Shown here piece after piece: positions 20,407 through 28,640 of a stretch of 64,000 nt of DNA. Location: NCBI GenBank assembly GCA_963695445.1, contig CAVOGV010000022.1, forward strand, positions 1-64,000. Direction: 5' to 3'. Position 1 is the first letter of the stretch. Every line of letters begins with the position of its first letter. This DNA is from Thiohalocapsa sp963695445. GTDB lineage: Bacteria > Pseudomonadota > Gammaproteobacteria > Chromatiales > Chromatiaceae. The notes under the pieces were generated by a model that saw only the letters and a list, made by a program, of their open reading frames with translations, was not told the DNA's origin and made no database searches. Position numbers and translations under genes: made by a program.

Positions 20407-20428
20407 AAAGTAGCTACGTTACTACTTT
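20407..20428. promoter_or_regulatory. Candidate toxin-antitoxin operator palindrome
   Basis: AAAGTAG at 20407-20413 and CTACTTT at 20422-20428 form 7-bp inverted arms around an ACGT centre flanked by two unpaired bases on each side. It sits 20-41 bases upstream of the antitoxin start, where Phd/YefM proteins usually bind to repress their own operon. Binding is inferred, not shown. Confidence 0.6.
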
Positions 20429-20793
20429 CAACCAGCGCTCGCCACCGTAGCGTTCGGCGAAGGGCGGCACAACTTCTTCAGCGATGTGCGCTCGATTCCC
20501 GCCATCCTGCATGCTTACGGCTTCGATGAACCGAAAGCGGCGCAGCGCCAGCTGCGCCGTTCCAGTTCATGGATCGACAAGTCGGAGCAGTCGGGGTATT
20601 CCGAATCGCCCCAGGAGCGGCCAAGCTGCGGGTACGCCTGCTCGTTGATAGTCCGCGCCAAGGGCGTGTTGAAGAAGCAAAAGACCTTCTGCTTCTGGAG
20701 CCCATGGTTCTTTCACTTCGCGGCGTGGCGCTGCTCGCGGATCACCCGTTCCAAGATGCCGTGACAGAGACGGTTCCGCCACGAACGTCCTGC
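20429..20793. other. Region between the two toxin-antitoxin pairs
   Basis: About 365 bases. Read on the minus strand, one stretch near 20590-20700 gives a coherent-looking peptide (KVFCFFNTPLARTINEQAYP) ending in a stop near 20525 but interrupted by a stop upstream, so it may be the decayed end of a gene. No family is recognisable. Confidence 0.35.
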
Positions 20794-21186
20794 TCACCAC
20801 TGGACCGAGACCGGATAGCGCGCGATCAGCGGATCCGGGGTGACCAGCATCGCCTGATTAGCGATGGCCTGGCAAATCAGCATCCGGTCGAATGGATCCT
20901 GGTGAAAGGTTGGCAGCTTGCCGAGTTGCAGGGCATCGTCCTCGGTGATCGGCAACGCATCGACGCCATTGCGCAACCGCGCCTCGGGGATGAACTCTGC
21001 CGGCGTCAGGTTGTTCGGCAGGGGCAATCGTCCCAGCGCGTGCTTGACGCCGATCTCCCAGACCGACGCCGCCGAGAGCAGGAGGATATTCCCGCTGTCC
21101 TCGAGCAAAGCACGAGCGGTGGCCGACAGCTTCTCTTCCGCGCTTGCCAGCCAGAGGAAAGTGCAGGTATCGACGATAAGTTTCAT
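20794..21186 (-). CDS. vapC: Second PIN-domain toxin (VapC-like)
   Basis: A 130-residue PIN RNase of a different subgroup from the one at 19.7 kb. It begins MKLIVDTCTFLWLASAEEKL (Asp6 as the first active-site acid), continues with ILLLSAASVWEIGVKHALGR carrying the conserved Glu, and ends with HQDPFDRMLICQAIANQAML, where the PFDRxL pattern contributes the third acidic residue; the last strand TPDPLIARY follows. This HQDPFDR form is typical of the toxin group that pairs with Phd-type antitoxins. It is five bases downstream of its antitoxin. Confidence 0.92.
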   Translation of the reverse strand: MKLIVDTCTFLWLASAEEKLSATARALLEDSGNILLLSAASVWEIGVKHALGRLPLPNNLTPAEFIPEARLRNGVDALPITEDDALQLGKLPTFHQDPFDRMLICQAIANQAMLVTPDPLIARYPVSVQW

Positions 21187-21191
21187 GCGCC

Positions 21192-21464
21192 TCAGCCAAG
21201 CGGATTCGGCCGGTCATCGGAGCAGCCGTTGAAGGCCGCACTCAAGTCATCGGGCAGCGGTTCCCAAAAGCTGTCGGGTAATGCATAGCCGGTTTGTCTT
21301 GGCCCCTGTCCGAGCTTGCGCGGCTCCCCCAAACGCTGGCGAATCGGCGTCAGTTCCACCGCGGGTACGTTGCGCCGGGCAATGACGACACGCTCGCCGC
21401 GCATCGCGGCCTCGATACACTCGGAGAGCTTGGCCTTGGCCTCATGCAGGTTGATTTGGATCAC
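21192..21464 (-). CDS. Second Phd/YefM-family antitoxin
   Basis: A 90-residue antitoxin upstream of the second PIN toxin. The N terminus, IQINLHEAKAKLSECIEAAM (about residues 2-21), and RGERVVIARRNVPAVELTPI are standard for the Phd/YefM fold. The C-terminal tail (SFWEPLPDDLSAAFNG) is the probable toxin-binding region. The gene order, antitoxin then toxin, and the short spacing fit a coupled operon. No clear palindrome was seen just upstream. Confidence 0.9.
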   Translation of the reverse strand: MIQINLHEAKAKLSECIEAAMRGERVVIARRNVPAVELTPIRQRLGEPRKLGQGPRQTGYALPDSFWEPLPDDLSAAFNGCSDDRPNPLG

Positions 21465-22039
21465 ATCATGGCCCAGAAGCTAGTCAAGTTGTTGCCTGGA
21501 GTGTAGCAAAGAAGCATCGGCGATGCGGTTCCCGTCGTCATCGCATCTTGCTGCACTGCCAGCGGAACCTGGCCCAATTTGGAATCACCGCAAGTCATGC
21601 CGAGCCATCGACAGGTGCCAGCTGCAATTCGGACCGCGCGCCTTCGGTAGACGTCTGGGCTTGGGTTTCGCAGACGGCTTTCCAGGCGGCCTTGGCCAAG
21701 GGCTGGGCGTCGGTTGCCAAAGTTGCCTGGCGCACGCCTGCCGGGGTTTGCCTGACCGCGCTTATGTTGGCGCGCGGGATACCCGGAACAAAGTCGATTA
21801 ACTCTATTCGCTCTATTCGCTCCGCGCTTCGACCATTCGATTCAGTGGGCGGAACATCCGTCCCCTCCGCAACAGAGGCAAACGCTCGACAAAGCTGTCG
21901 CGCGGCATCAGGCGTGGACTCGATCGTCAGAGCACGCAGACGCGTCTAGGCCAATCTTCTCGGGGCTAAGCGCCATACACTTGGGATCGCTGTGCCGACT
22001 CGGGAGAAGTCCGAGATGGGCCCAAGACAGGAGTCATCC

Positions 22040-22111
22040 ATGCGGGTGAACACTGCCCTTGACGTGGACATCTCGGGCACTACGCGGGCACACAGCAAAA
22101 AGCTGGCATGA
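22040..22111 (+). CDS. Possible 23-codon micro-ORF with strong ribosome-binding site
   Basis: AGGAG at 22029-22033 is six bases before an ATG that opens a short frame starting MRVNTALDVDISGTTRAHSK and ending at TGA 22109-22111. The start signal is ideal, but the product has no known relative, and its end overlaps the tRNA terminator. It may be the 5' remnant of a gene cut off by insertion beside the tRNA, or chance. Confidence 0.2.
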   Translation: MRVNTALDVDISGTTRAHSKKLA

Positions 22112-22121
22112 AGCCAGCTTT
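22097..22121 (-). terminator. Intrinsic terminator of the tRNA-Val transcript
   Basis: On the minus strand AAAGCTGGC pairs exactly with GCCAGCTTT around a five-base loop (TTCAT), and the second arm ends in a run of five T. It starts 17 bases after the tRNA 3' end, so it is well placed to end that transcript. Confidence 0.85.
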
Positions 22122-22138
22122 CAAGTGCTCGATATTAT

Positions 22139-22213
22139 TGGTGGGCGCGGCTGGGTTCGAACCAGCGACCCCTGCCGTGTGAAGGCAGTGCTCTCCCACT
22201 GAGCTACGCGCCC
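22139..22213 (-). tRNA. tRNA-Val (anticodon CAC)
   Basis: A 75-base cloverleaf on the minus strand including the encoded CCA. The acceptor stem GGGCGCG pairs with CGCGCCC; the D arm contains AGCTCAGTGGGAGAGC; the anticodon stem CTGCC/GGCAG encloses the loop TTCACAC, placing CAC at positions 34-36 to read GUG; the T arm carries GGTTCGAACC. It is a single tRNA gene with its own terminator. Confidence 0.95.
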
Positions 22214-22302
22214 GCTTGGGGGTGTGCGGATAGGCGCAGAATGATAGGCCGAGTGGGCGGTGGGGTCAATCGCCGGTGTGGGTTTCGGTTCAGACTCTTG
22301 AT

Positions 22303-23226
22303 TCAGACATCGGAGAGGTTGGCGAGGATTTGGCGGCTATAGAGCAGCGGGACCGAGTAGTGGCCTTCGCCGGGGAGTTCGATCAGACCGGCGTCGGGGA
22401 GGTGCTCGGCATACCAGCGCGCGTGTTCGATGGGGACGGTGCCGTCGGCGTCGCCGTGCCAGATGCTGATGGAGCGGTTGATGTCGGCGATAGGTAGCTG
22501 CCAATCGTGGGTGTAGAGGTAGAGGTCGCGGCGGGCGCCGGGGGCGCCATTGCGCATGGCGTCGGCGATGGTCTGGTTGAGGATGGCGGCGTTATTGCCT
22601 TGCTCGAGGACATCGCGGTCCGCCTTCGGTGCGGCGATGCTGCGCATGTCTTCGACCAGCTTGGGCCAGTGCTGCAGCAGCGCGGTGGTGTGGCCGCCGA
22701 ACATCAGGTTGCCGAGCCACTGGGGTTGCTTGCCGACTGCCAGATTGGTGCGCACCGCCCAGTTCATCTGGTTGAGCAAGGCGTCGATGTAGATGGGGCC
22801 GAGGGGGCAGATCAGCGCGCAGCCGTTGAGGCGCTCGGGGATGCGGGCGGCGCAAGCGAGGGCGTAGGGGCCACCGCCGGAAACGCCGATGAGGCCAAAC
22901 TTGCCGAGCTTCAGTCGGTCGGCGAGCAGGGCGACGTCGTCGCTCCAATCGGCGATGCCGCGCTCGGGGGCGGGGTCGGAGTCGCCGTATCCCGGTCGGT
23001 CCGGGGCGATGATGCGGGCATTGACGTCGAGCGCTGCTTCGTGCAACAGCATGGCCTCGCGGCGGGAACTGGGGAAGCCGTGGCAGTAGATGACCGGTCG
23101 CCCGGTCGGGCTGCCGAATTCGGAGTACGCGAGGCGTCGACCGTCTATGGTCTCGACGAATTGCGCCGGATCGTCGGGCAGTTGATCGCGTGCAGTCATG
23201 GTGGCTGATTTCTCAGTTGCAGGCAT
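22303..23226 (-). CDS. Alpha/beta hydrolase
   Basis: A cytosolic alpha/beta hydrolase of 298-307 residues. Visible motifs: VIYCHGFPSSRREAMLLHEA (oxyanion region), IAPDRPGYGDSDP, the nucleophile elbow GVSGGGPYAL (serine in GxSGG), the acid loop WHGDADGTVPIEH and the catalytic His in LPGEGHYSVP near the C terminus. The triad is complete. Two starts are possible: 23226, which overlaps the end of pyk by 14 bases, or the ATG at 23199 (MTARDQLPDD). Either way it appears to be co-transcribed with pyk. Substrate unknown. Confidence 0.82.
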   Translation of the reverse strand: MPATEKSATMTARDQLPDDPAQFVETIDGRRLAYSEFGSPTGRPVIYCHGFPSSRREAMLLHEAALDVNARIIAPDRPGYGDSDPAPERGIADWSDDVALLADRLKLGKFGLIGVSGGGPYALACAARIPERLNGCALICPLGPIYIDALLNQMNWAVRTNLAVGKQPQWLGNLMFGGHTTALLQHWPKLVEDMRSIAAPKADRDVLEQGNNAAILNQTIADAMRNGAPGARRDLYLYTHDWQLPIADINRSISIWHGDADGTVPIEHARWYAEHLPDAGLIELPGEGHYSVPLLYSRQILANLSDV

Positions 23227-24661
23227 CCTGGCGTGCGTTGTCGAGTTCGATGATTTCCAGGCGATGGTTACCGCAGGGATATTCTTCTGATGGTCCCTGG
23301 GTCAAAAGGACCAGACCGTCGTCGATTCCCTGGGCGGCCAGCCATTGGCGTACGAAGCTGGACCAGTCGCCGCGGTCGCCGTCGACTTGTTCGGCGCGGA
23401 TGCCGTAGGAGAATTGCAGGGCCTGACAGGTGGATGGGTTGGGGCTGAAGGCGACGATCCAGCAAGGCAGGCGGAAGCGGGCGATGTTGCGGGCGGTGTT
23501 GCCGCTGCGGGTCGGCACGGTGATGGCCCGCGGCGCACTACGCTCGACGGTGTGATAGACGCTGCGGGCGATCAGGTCGACGGCGCGTTGACTGCCGCCG
23601 GCGCCGTAGGCACCGAGCGCCTGGGCCAGCAGGCGGTTGTCGCGTTCGGGCTCGATCGCGGTGGCGATGCTGGCAAGCATTTGCACGGATTCCACCGGGA
23701 AGCGCCCCATGGCGGACTCTGCAGAGAGCATGACACAGTCGGTGCCGCCGAGGATGGCGTTGGCAACGTCGGTGGCCTCGGCACGGGTGGGGCGGCGGAA
23801 GGTCACCATGGATTCGAGCATCTGGGTGGCCGTGATCACCGGCTTGCCCATCAGGTTGGCCCTTTCGGTGATTCGGCGCTGGGCAACGGCAATGGTTTCG
23901 ATGGGGATCTCGACGCCGAGGTCACCGCGGGCCACCATGATGCCGTCCGCGACGTCGAGAATAGCGTCGAGGTTCTCCAAAGCGGTCGCGCGCTCGATCT
24001 TGGCGATCACGAAGGGGGCGTAATCGAGGGCCTTGGCCGCGGTACGCACCGCGGCGATGTCGTCGGCGCCGGCGACAAAGGACTGGCTGACGGCATCGAC
24101 GCCGTGTTGGGCGGCGAACCGGAGCCAATGGTGATCGTTGTCGGTGAAGGCGCTGATGCCGAGGTCGATGCCGGGCAGGTTCAGGCCCTTGCGCGAGCGT
24201 AGCTCACCGCCGGCGCGCACATTGCAGACCACGTCGGTGTCGGTGACTTCGACCACCTTGAGCAGGATGAAGCCATCGTTCAGGAACAACCGGTCACCGG
24301 GCTTAACGGCCGCCGGCAGCCCCGGAAAGGTGATACTGACACGCGACTTGCTGCCGACGCAGTCATCGGTGGTCAGTGTAATCAGTTCGTCGCGAACGAG
24401 TTCCACCGGCTCGTCGGCGATGTCGCCGATGCGCATCTTGGGGCCAGGCAGGTCGCCCATGATGGTGACGCGACGACCGGTGTCACGGGCGGCGTCGCGG
24501 ATGCGGGCGATCACCGCCGCGTGGTAGTCGGGGTCGCCGTGGGAAAAGTTCAGGCGCGCGATGCCGAGACCGCCATTGATCATCGCGCGCAGTCTCTCGG
24601 GTGAATCCGAGGCCGGACCGATGGTCGCAACGATCTTAGTCTTGTGAGGGTGGAACTGCAT
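23213..24661 (-). CDS. pyk: Pyruvate kinase
   Basis: Catalyses phosphoenolpyruvate plus ADP to pyruvate plus ATP, the last glycolytic step. The 482-residue product begins MQFHPHKTKIVATIGPASDS and carries ARLNFSHGD, GDLPGPKMRIG, FVAGADDIAAVRTA, the K+/Mg-binding region VIAKIERATALENLD, MVARGDLGVEIP and ITATQMLESM, all in standard order, then the C-terminal domain with VPTRSGNTARNIARFR. The start at 24661 matches the family N terminus; the upstream extension to 24778 does not. It is followed by an alpha/beta hydrolase gene in the same direction. Confidence 0.95.
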   Translation of the reverse strand: MQFHPHKTKIVATIGPASDSPERLRAMINGGLGIARLNFSHGDPDYHAAVIARIRDAARDTGRRVTIMGDLPGPKMRIGDIADEPVELVRDELITLTTDDCVGSKSRVSITFPGLPAAVKPGDRLFLNDGFILLKVVEVTDTDVVCNVRAGGELRSRKGLNLPGIDLGISAFTDNDHHWLRFAAQHGVDAVSQSFVAGADDIAAVRTAAKALDYAPFVIAKIERATALENLDAILDVADGIMVARGDLGVEIPIETIAVAQRRITERANLMGKPVITATQMLESMVTFRRPTRAEATDVANAILGGTDCVMLSAESAMGRFPVESVQMLASIATAIEPERDNRLLAQALGAYGAGGSQRAVDLIARSVYHTVERSAPRAITVPTRSGNTARNIARFRLPCWIVAFSPNPSTCQALQFSYGIRAEQVDGDRGDWSSFVRQWLAAQGIDDGLVLLTQGPSEEYPCGNHRLEIIELDNARQDACN

Positions 24662-24934
24662 GGGGATTCTCAATCGATGGGCGGCCAGACCTCGGCCACC
24701 CGATGAGCCCGAGTGTACCCCAAGGGTGTGACAAGATGCTGTGAGGCGAATGGGGACAGATTGCCCCGGCACCGCCAAATGCGAGCCAAGTGCGAGGCCG
24801 CGGCAGTTACCCGCGAGCGGAACGAGAAGGCCTACCCTATGTTCCGCCGAAATCAGCCATCATATGCCTTTCCCACTGGCGCGCCCCGACCGGCGGGATG
24901 CGCAATCAACGAATTCAGACGCGAGGCAAGATCG

Positions 24935-25543
24935 ATGAATGAACAAGAACGCGGCATGATCGAGGGGCTGTTCCAGCGCCTGCAACAGGCCGAGACCCAG
25001 AGCGGTCCCCGCGACCAGGAGGCCGAGGCGTTGATCCAGAACCTTATGGCCCGCCAGCCGAGCGCGCCGTACCTGCTTGCCCAGGTGGTACTGGTGCAAG
25101 AACAGGGGCTGCGCAACCTGCAGACCCGGGTCGAGGAACTGGAGCGCCAGCAGGCCGAACGCGCCCAGGACGGTGGTGGATTTCTCGGTGGGCTCTTTGG
25201 CGGCGGCCAGCCGCAGCCCCCGTCCCAACCGGCCACACCGAAGACCGGTGGCTGGAGCAATAGTCGCCTGCCGACACGGGGTTCGACAGCCGCCCTGCAG
25301 CAGCCCGGCATTCAGCCCGGGGCCCAAGGCGGCGGCTTCATGGCCGGTGCCATGCAGACGGCCTTGGGTGTAGGCGGTGGCATGTTGTTAGCCAACGCGG
25401 TGTCGGGCCTATTCGCGGACGAGGCCGAGGCGGCCGAGCCCGCCGCAACGGCTGCACCAGAGGAACCTGATGAGTCGACCAGCGAGGACGAAGGCGGCTT
25501 TTTCGACGATTTCTTCGGCGGCGGTGAGGACGATGAGTATTGA
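24935..25543 (+). CDS. DUF2076 domain protein
   Basis: A 202-residue protein of the DUF2076 family, annotated in databases as periplasmic ligand-binding sensor-like though the biochemical role is unproven. It begins with a helical region, MNEQERGMIEGLFQRLQQAE, and a coiled-coil-like segment GLRNLQTRVEELERQQAE. A Gly/Pro/Gln-rich linker (GGFLGGLFGGGQPQPPSQ) follows, then the helix GAMQTALGVGGGMLLANAVS and an acidic tail with GGFFDDFFGGGEDDEY. No classic signal peptide is seen. GAGG precedes the ATG by nine bases. The gene overlaps the next one by 11 bases. Confidence 0.85.
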   Translation: MNEQERGMIEGLFQRLQQAETQSGPRDQEAEALIQNLMARQPSAPYLLAQVVLVQEQGLRNLQTRVEELERQQAERAQDGGGFLGGLFGGGQPQPPSQPATPKTGGWSNSRLPTRGSTAALQQPGIQPGAQGGGFMAGAMQTALGVGGGMLLANAVSGLFADEAEAAEPAATAAPEEPDESTSEDEGGFFDDFFGGGEDDEY

Positions 25544-25904
25544 TCGGGCACCCGACAGTCTGGCGCAGCTCAACGCGCGCCTGCTGCGGTTCGCGCAGGA
25601 GCGGGACTGGGAGCAGTTTCAGTCGCCAAAGAATCTGGCGATGGCGCTGGCAGGTGAGGCCGGCGAATTGCTGGAGCATTTTCAGTGGCTGACGGAGGAG
25701 CAAAGCGCGAATCTGAGCCCGGAGAAGCAGCGCGCCGTGAGCCACGAGCTGGCGGATATCCTGAACTATTTGGTCCGGCTCGCACAGCGATTGGACATTG
25801 ACTTGCTGGCGGCCACGAACGAGAAGATCGCGATCAACGAGCGGCGCTACCCGGCGGAGAAGGTGCGCGGGGATGCGCGGCGCGCAAGCGAGTACAGCCA
25901 GTGA
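25533..25904 (+). CDS. MazG-like nucleotide pyrophosphohydrolase
   Basis: A 123-residue all-alpha NTP pyrophosphohydrolase-like protein that probably hydrolyses non-canonical or excess (d)NTPs. The MazG-type metal site is visible as LAGEAGELLEHFQW (ExxE, about residues 39-52) and HELADILNYLVRLAQ (ExxxD, about residues 71-85). An upstream KNLAMAL helix and the C-terminal KIAINERRYPAEKVRG match small RS21-C6/MazG-like proteins. The start at 25533 lies inside the end of the DUF2076 gene with a GAGG just upstream, so the two are translationally coupled. Confidence 0.9.
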   Translation: MSIDRAPDSLAQLNARLLRFAQERDWEQFQSPKNLAMALAGEAGELLEHFQWLTEEQSANLSPEKQRAVSHELADILNYLVRLAQRLDIDLLAATNEKIAINERRYPAEKVRGDARRASEYSQ

Positions 25905-26248
25905 TGCGATGGCCGTTGCGGTAACGCAGCGCCCCAGGCGATTTCGGTCAGTCGCCGTAGCACTTGCCGCTGGCTAGCGTTCTCCGCCACAATCCGGATG
26001 GGTTCCCCAAAGATTGGGGCGCCGGCGAAGCTCTGCACTCGGCCGAAAGCCAATCGGTCAGGGCAGTTCATAAGCCGACTAGCGCCCGGCCGTGAGCCAT
26101 ACGCATCACCCTCCGGGCTGGTGCATCGCCATGATCGTTGTTGGAACCGGATTACGCACCCGCGTGGTGCATGGGTTGAGCTCGGCCAAGATCGCCTCTT
26201 TGCCCTGCCCGCCATCCGAACAGAGATCGCTGTTGCCCAGGAGATTCC
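25905..26248. other. Region upstream of nhaD
   Basis: About 340 bases. A minus-strand frame gives a coherent-looking stretch (IFGEPIRIVAENASQRQVL) but no family or start signal supports a gene. The region should carry the nhaD promoter. Given the sodium antiporter downstream, a regulatory leader is possible, but I could not identify any riboswitch class by eye. Confidence 0.3.
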
Positions 26249-27670
26249 ATGCACCATCCGGCAGTCAAGGCCATGTTCATCGTCCTGCTCTACGCGATTC
26301 CATCACTGGTCTTCGCATCCGACCCGTCCACCCAGATCGACCTGACCGCCACCTGGGTCGGCTATTCAGCCCTGGCCGTCTTCGTACTGGCCTACGCCCT
26401 CGTCATGGCCGAAGAGTTCACGCACCTACGCAAGTCCAAGCCCGTCGTGCTGGCCGCCGGCATCATCTGGCTGCTGATCGCTTACTACTACACCGACCAT
26501 CACGGCGACCCACACGCCGCCGAGATCGCGGTTCGCCACAACATCATGGAGTTCGCCGAGCTGTTTCTGTTCCTGCTCGCGGCGATGACCTACATCAACG
26601 CAATGGAGGAACGGCGCGTCTTCGAGGCGCTGCGAGCGTGGTTGATCCGCAGCGGCTACGGCTATCGAAAGCTGTTCTGGATGACCGGCTTCCTGGCCTT
26701 TTTCATCTCCCCGGTAGCGGACAACCTCACCACGGCGCTGCTGATGTGTGCCGTGGTGATGTCGGTCGGCGCGGACAAGCCGCGCTTCGTCGTACTCGGC
26801 TGCATCAATATCGTCATCGCCGCCAATGCCGGCGGCGCCTTCAGCCCATTCGGCGACATCACCACGCTGATGGTCTGGCAGAAGGGCATCATCCCGTTCC
26901 AGACCTTCTTCCTGCTGTTCTTGCCGGCGCTGGTGAACTATCTGGTACCCGCCTACTTCCTGCACCGCGCGGTGCCGGACGAAACCCCGCCGCCGAGCGA
27001 TGAGGTCGTCAAGACCAAGCGCGGCGCGAAACGGATCGTGCTGCTGTTCCTGCTCACCATCGCAACCGCTGTAAGCGCGCACAACTTCTATCATCTGCCG
27101 CCGGTGCTGGGCATGATGACCGGCCTGGCGTATCTGAAGTTCTTCGGCTATTACCTGATGAGGACCCGCGAAATGTCGACGGTCAAGGTCGGCAATGTCG
27201 AGGACACAATGCCGTTCGACATTTTCAACAAGGTGGCGCGGGCGGAATGGGATACGCTGCTGTTCTTCTACGGCGTCGTCCTGTGCGTCGGCGGGCTTGG
27301 CTTCATCGGCTATCTGGAACTGGTTTCCCAGTTCGCCTACGTGGATGTCGGCCCGATCTTCGCCAACGTCATGGTTGGTCTGTTGTCCGCCATCGTCGAC
27401 AACATCCCGGTGATGTTCGCGGTGCTGACCATGAACCCGGACATGTCGCAGGGCCATTGGTTGCTGGTCACGCTGACAGCCGGCGTCGGCGGCAGCCTGC
27501 TGTCCATCGGCTCGGCGGCCGGAGTTGCGCTGATGGGGCAAGCGAAGGGGGTCTACACCTTCTTCGAGCATCTGCGCTGGACGCCCTACATTGCCCTCGG
27601 TTACCTGGCCAGCATCATCTGCCACTTCATCGTCAATTTCTGGACCTTCGGGTTGCCGGCCGCGGGCTGA
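26249..27670 (+). CDS. nhaD: NhaD-type Na+/H+ antiporter
   Basis: An inner-membrane antiporter exchanging internal Na+ (or Li+) for external H+. The 473-residue protein has an N-terminal signal-like helix (FIVLLYAIPSLVFAS) and roughly a dozen membrane segments. NhaD-type features: MAEEFTHLRKSKPVVLAAGI (about residues 53-72), SPVADNLTTALLMCAVV (about residues 152-168), NIVIAANAGGAFSPFGDITT and VDNIPVMFAVLTMNPD, with the polar Asp/Asn residues in broken helices that bind the ion. GGAG precedes the ATG. It lies 204 bases upstream of an Mrp-type operon in the same direction, implying a combined sodium-export role. Confidence 0.93.
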   Translation: MHHPAVKAMFIVLLYAIPSLVFASDPSTQIDLTATWVGYSALAVFVLAYALVMAEEFTHLRKSKPVVLAAGIIWLLIAYYYTDHHGDPHAAEIAVRHNIMEFAELFLFLLAAMTYINAMEERRVFEALRAWLIRSGYGYRKLFWMTGFLAFFISPVADNLTTALLMCAVVMSVGADKPRFVVLGCINIVIAANAGGAFSPFGDITTLMVWQKGIIPFQTFFLLFLPALVNYLVPAYFLHRAVPDETPPPSDEVVKTKRGAKRIVLLFLLTIATAVSAHNFYHLPPVLGMMTGLAYLKFFGYYLMRTREMSTVKVGNVEDTMPFDIFNKVARAEWDTLLFFYGVVLCVGGLGFIGYLELVSQFAYVDVGPIFANVMVGLLSAIVDNIPVMFAVLTMNPDMSQGHWLLVTLTAGVGGSLLSIGSAAGVALMGQAKGVYTFFEHLRWTPYIALGYLASIICHFIVNFWTFGLPAAG

Positions 27671-27874
27671 TTCAGTTAGCCGCGCGCCGATCCTCGCGGC
27701 CACGGCTTCCGGCGAGGTGGGCCAAACGCGCCAGCTCGCTGCAAAAGTCGGAGATCGTGGCAGGGCAGGCTCGCCTCTGGGCATTGCCAGCCGGTGCCCT
27801 TTTCGGTAGTTTGCCCGCTCCGAATCGGCTTCGACACCGTTGCGACAGTGCCGTGATCCGCGCTACCGGTCTAC

Positions 27875-28351
27875 ATGTTCGCCATGCAAAACGTTCTGAT
27901 CCTGTCCGTGCTGAGTCTGTTCTGGCTGCTGCTATCCGGCCACTACACGCCACTGCTGCTTGGCTTGGGCCTGGCGTCGGTCCTGCTGGTGGTCTGGTTC
28001 CAGCGGCGCATGGACCGCATCGACCGGGAGCCGATCGCGCTGCGCCCCGGCTTCGGTCTGCTGCTCTATCTGGGCTGGTTGTTTTGGAGTGTCATCAAGG
28101 CCAATATCGACTTGGCACGTCGTATCTGGGATCCAACGCTACCGGTGGATCCCCTCTGGGCGCGGCTCGACACCCAAGTCACGACACCGCTCGAAAAGAC
28201 CCTGTACGCGAATTCCATTACCTTGACGCCGGGCACTCTCACAACCGATGTGCGCGACGATCACTTCATGATCCACGCCCTGTCGCAGGAAGGTATCGAC
28301 GAACTGCGGGAAGGCGAAATGGAGCGTCGGATCCGACGCCTCGGGCTCTGA
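27875..28351 (+). CDS. mrpE: MrpE/MnhE-like Na+/H+ antiporter subunit E
   Basis: Subunit E of the multisubunit cation/proton antiporter. The 158-residue product has two N-terminal helices (LILSVLSLFWLLLSG and LLLGLGLASVLLVVWFQRRM), a third (LGWLFWSVIKANIDLARRIW), and a cytosolic domain with the family block TLYANSITLTPGTLTTDV and HALSQEGIDEL. Start is 27875 or the ATG at 27884 (MQNVLILS). It opens the operon, and the next gene begins two bases after its stop. Confidence 0.92.
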   Translation: MFAMQNVLILSVLSLFWLLLSGHYTPLLLGLGLASVLLVVWFQRRMDRIDREPIALRPGFGLLLYLGWLFWSVIKANIDLARRIWDPTLPVDPLWARLDTQVTTPLEKTLYANSITLTPGTLTTDVRDDHFMIHALSQEGIDELREGEMERRIRRLGL

Positions 28352-28352
28352 C

Positions 28353-28640
28353 GTGATGCTCAGTGCCGCCATCATCGCGGTCCTCGTGACCATGGTCCTC
28401 GCGCTGATCCGTGCGTTCGAGGGCCCGAGCGCCTACGATCGGATGCTCGCCGCCAACCTGTTCGGTACCAAGACCGTTCTGCTGATCGCGCTGGGCGGCT
28501 ATGCCTTGTCGTGGGAAAGCTTCCTGGACATCGCGCTGTTGTACGCCTTGGTCAACTTTGTCAGTACGATCGCTGTCATGCGTTTTTTCGAATACAGCGG
28601 CATGCCGCGCGGCAATGGCGGAGAAGGGGGTCGGCCGTGA
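28353..28640 (+). CDS. mrpF: MrpF/MnhF-like antiporter subunit F
   Basis: A 95-residue, three-helix membrane subunit. Family features: the first helix IIAVLVTMVLALIRAFEGP, then AYDRMLAANLFGTKTVLLIA, and DIALLYALVNFVSTIAVMRF with a conserved acidic residue in the last helix. A GTG at 28353 is followed directly by an in-frame ATG at 28356. The stop overlaps the GTG start of mrpG (GTGA). Confidence 0.92.
   Translation: MMLSAAIIAVLVTMVLALIRAFEGPSAYDRMLAANLFGTKTVLLIALGGYALSWESFLDIALLYALVNFVSTIAVMRFFEYSGMPRGNGGEGGRP

Larger units (their letters stand above)
21465..22138. other. Region between the second antitoxin and tRNA-Val
   Basis: No full-length gene is supported. A plus-strand frame at 21548-21949 has a coherent stretch around AKGWASVAKVAWRTPAGVCL, but neither family nor ribosome-binding site is evident. 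At 22040-22111 a 23-codon frame has AGGAG six bases before its ATG (listed separately). The tRNA terminator lies at 22097-22121. Confidence 0.35.

Noticed and set aside
21548..21949. Plus-strand frame of about 130 codons near the tRNA
   Set aside because: A short coherent-looking stretch exists, but no ribosome-binding site or family supports it; left as unassigned.
25905..26248. Possible sodium-responsive riboswitch upstream of nhaD
   Set aside because: Attractive by context, but I could not recognise a conserved riboswitch structure; an Rfam covariance search would decide.
26092..27003. Long plus-strand reading frame overlapping nhaD in another frame
   Set aside because: It is Arg/Pro-rich, lacks any domain and overlaps a clearly conserved transporter gene; it is a high-GC shadow.
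26426..27784. 452-codon frame antisense to nhaD
   Set aside because: Shadow of the conserved nhaD coding strand; no recognisable domain.
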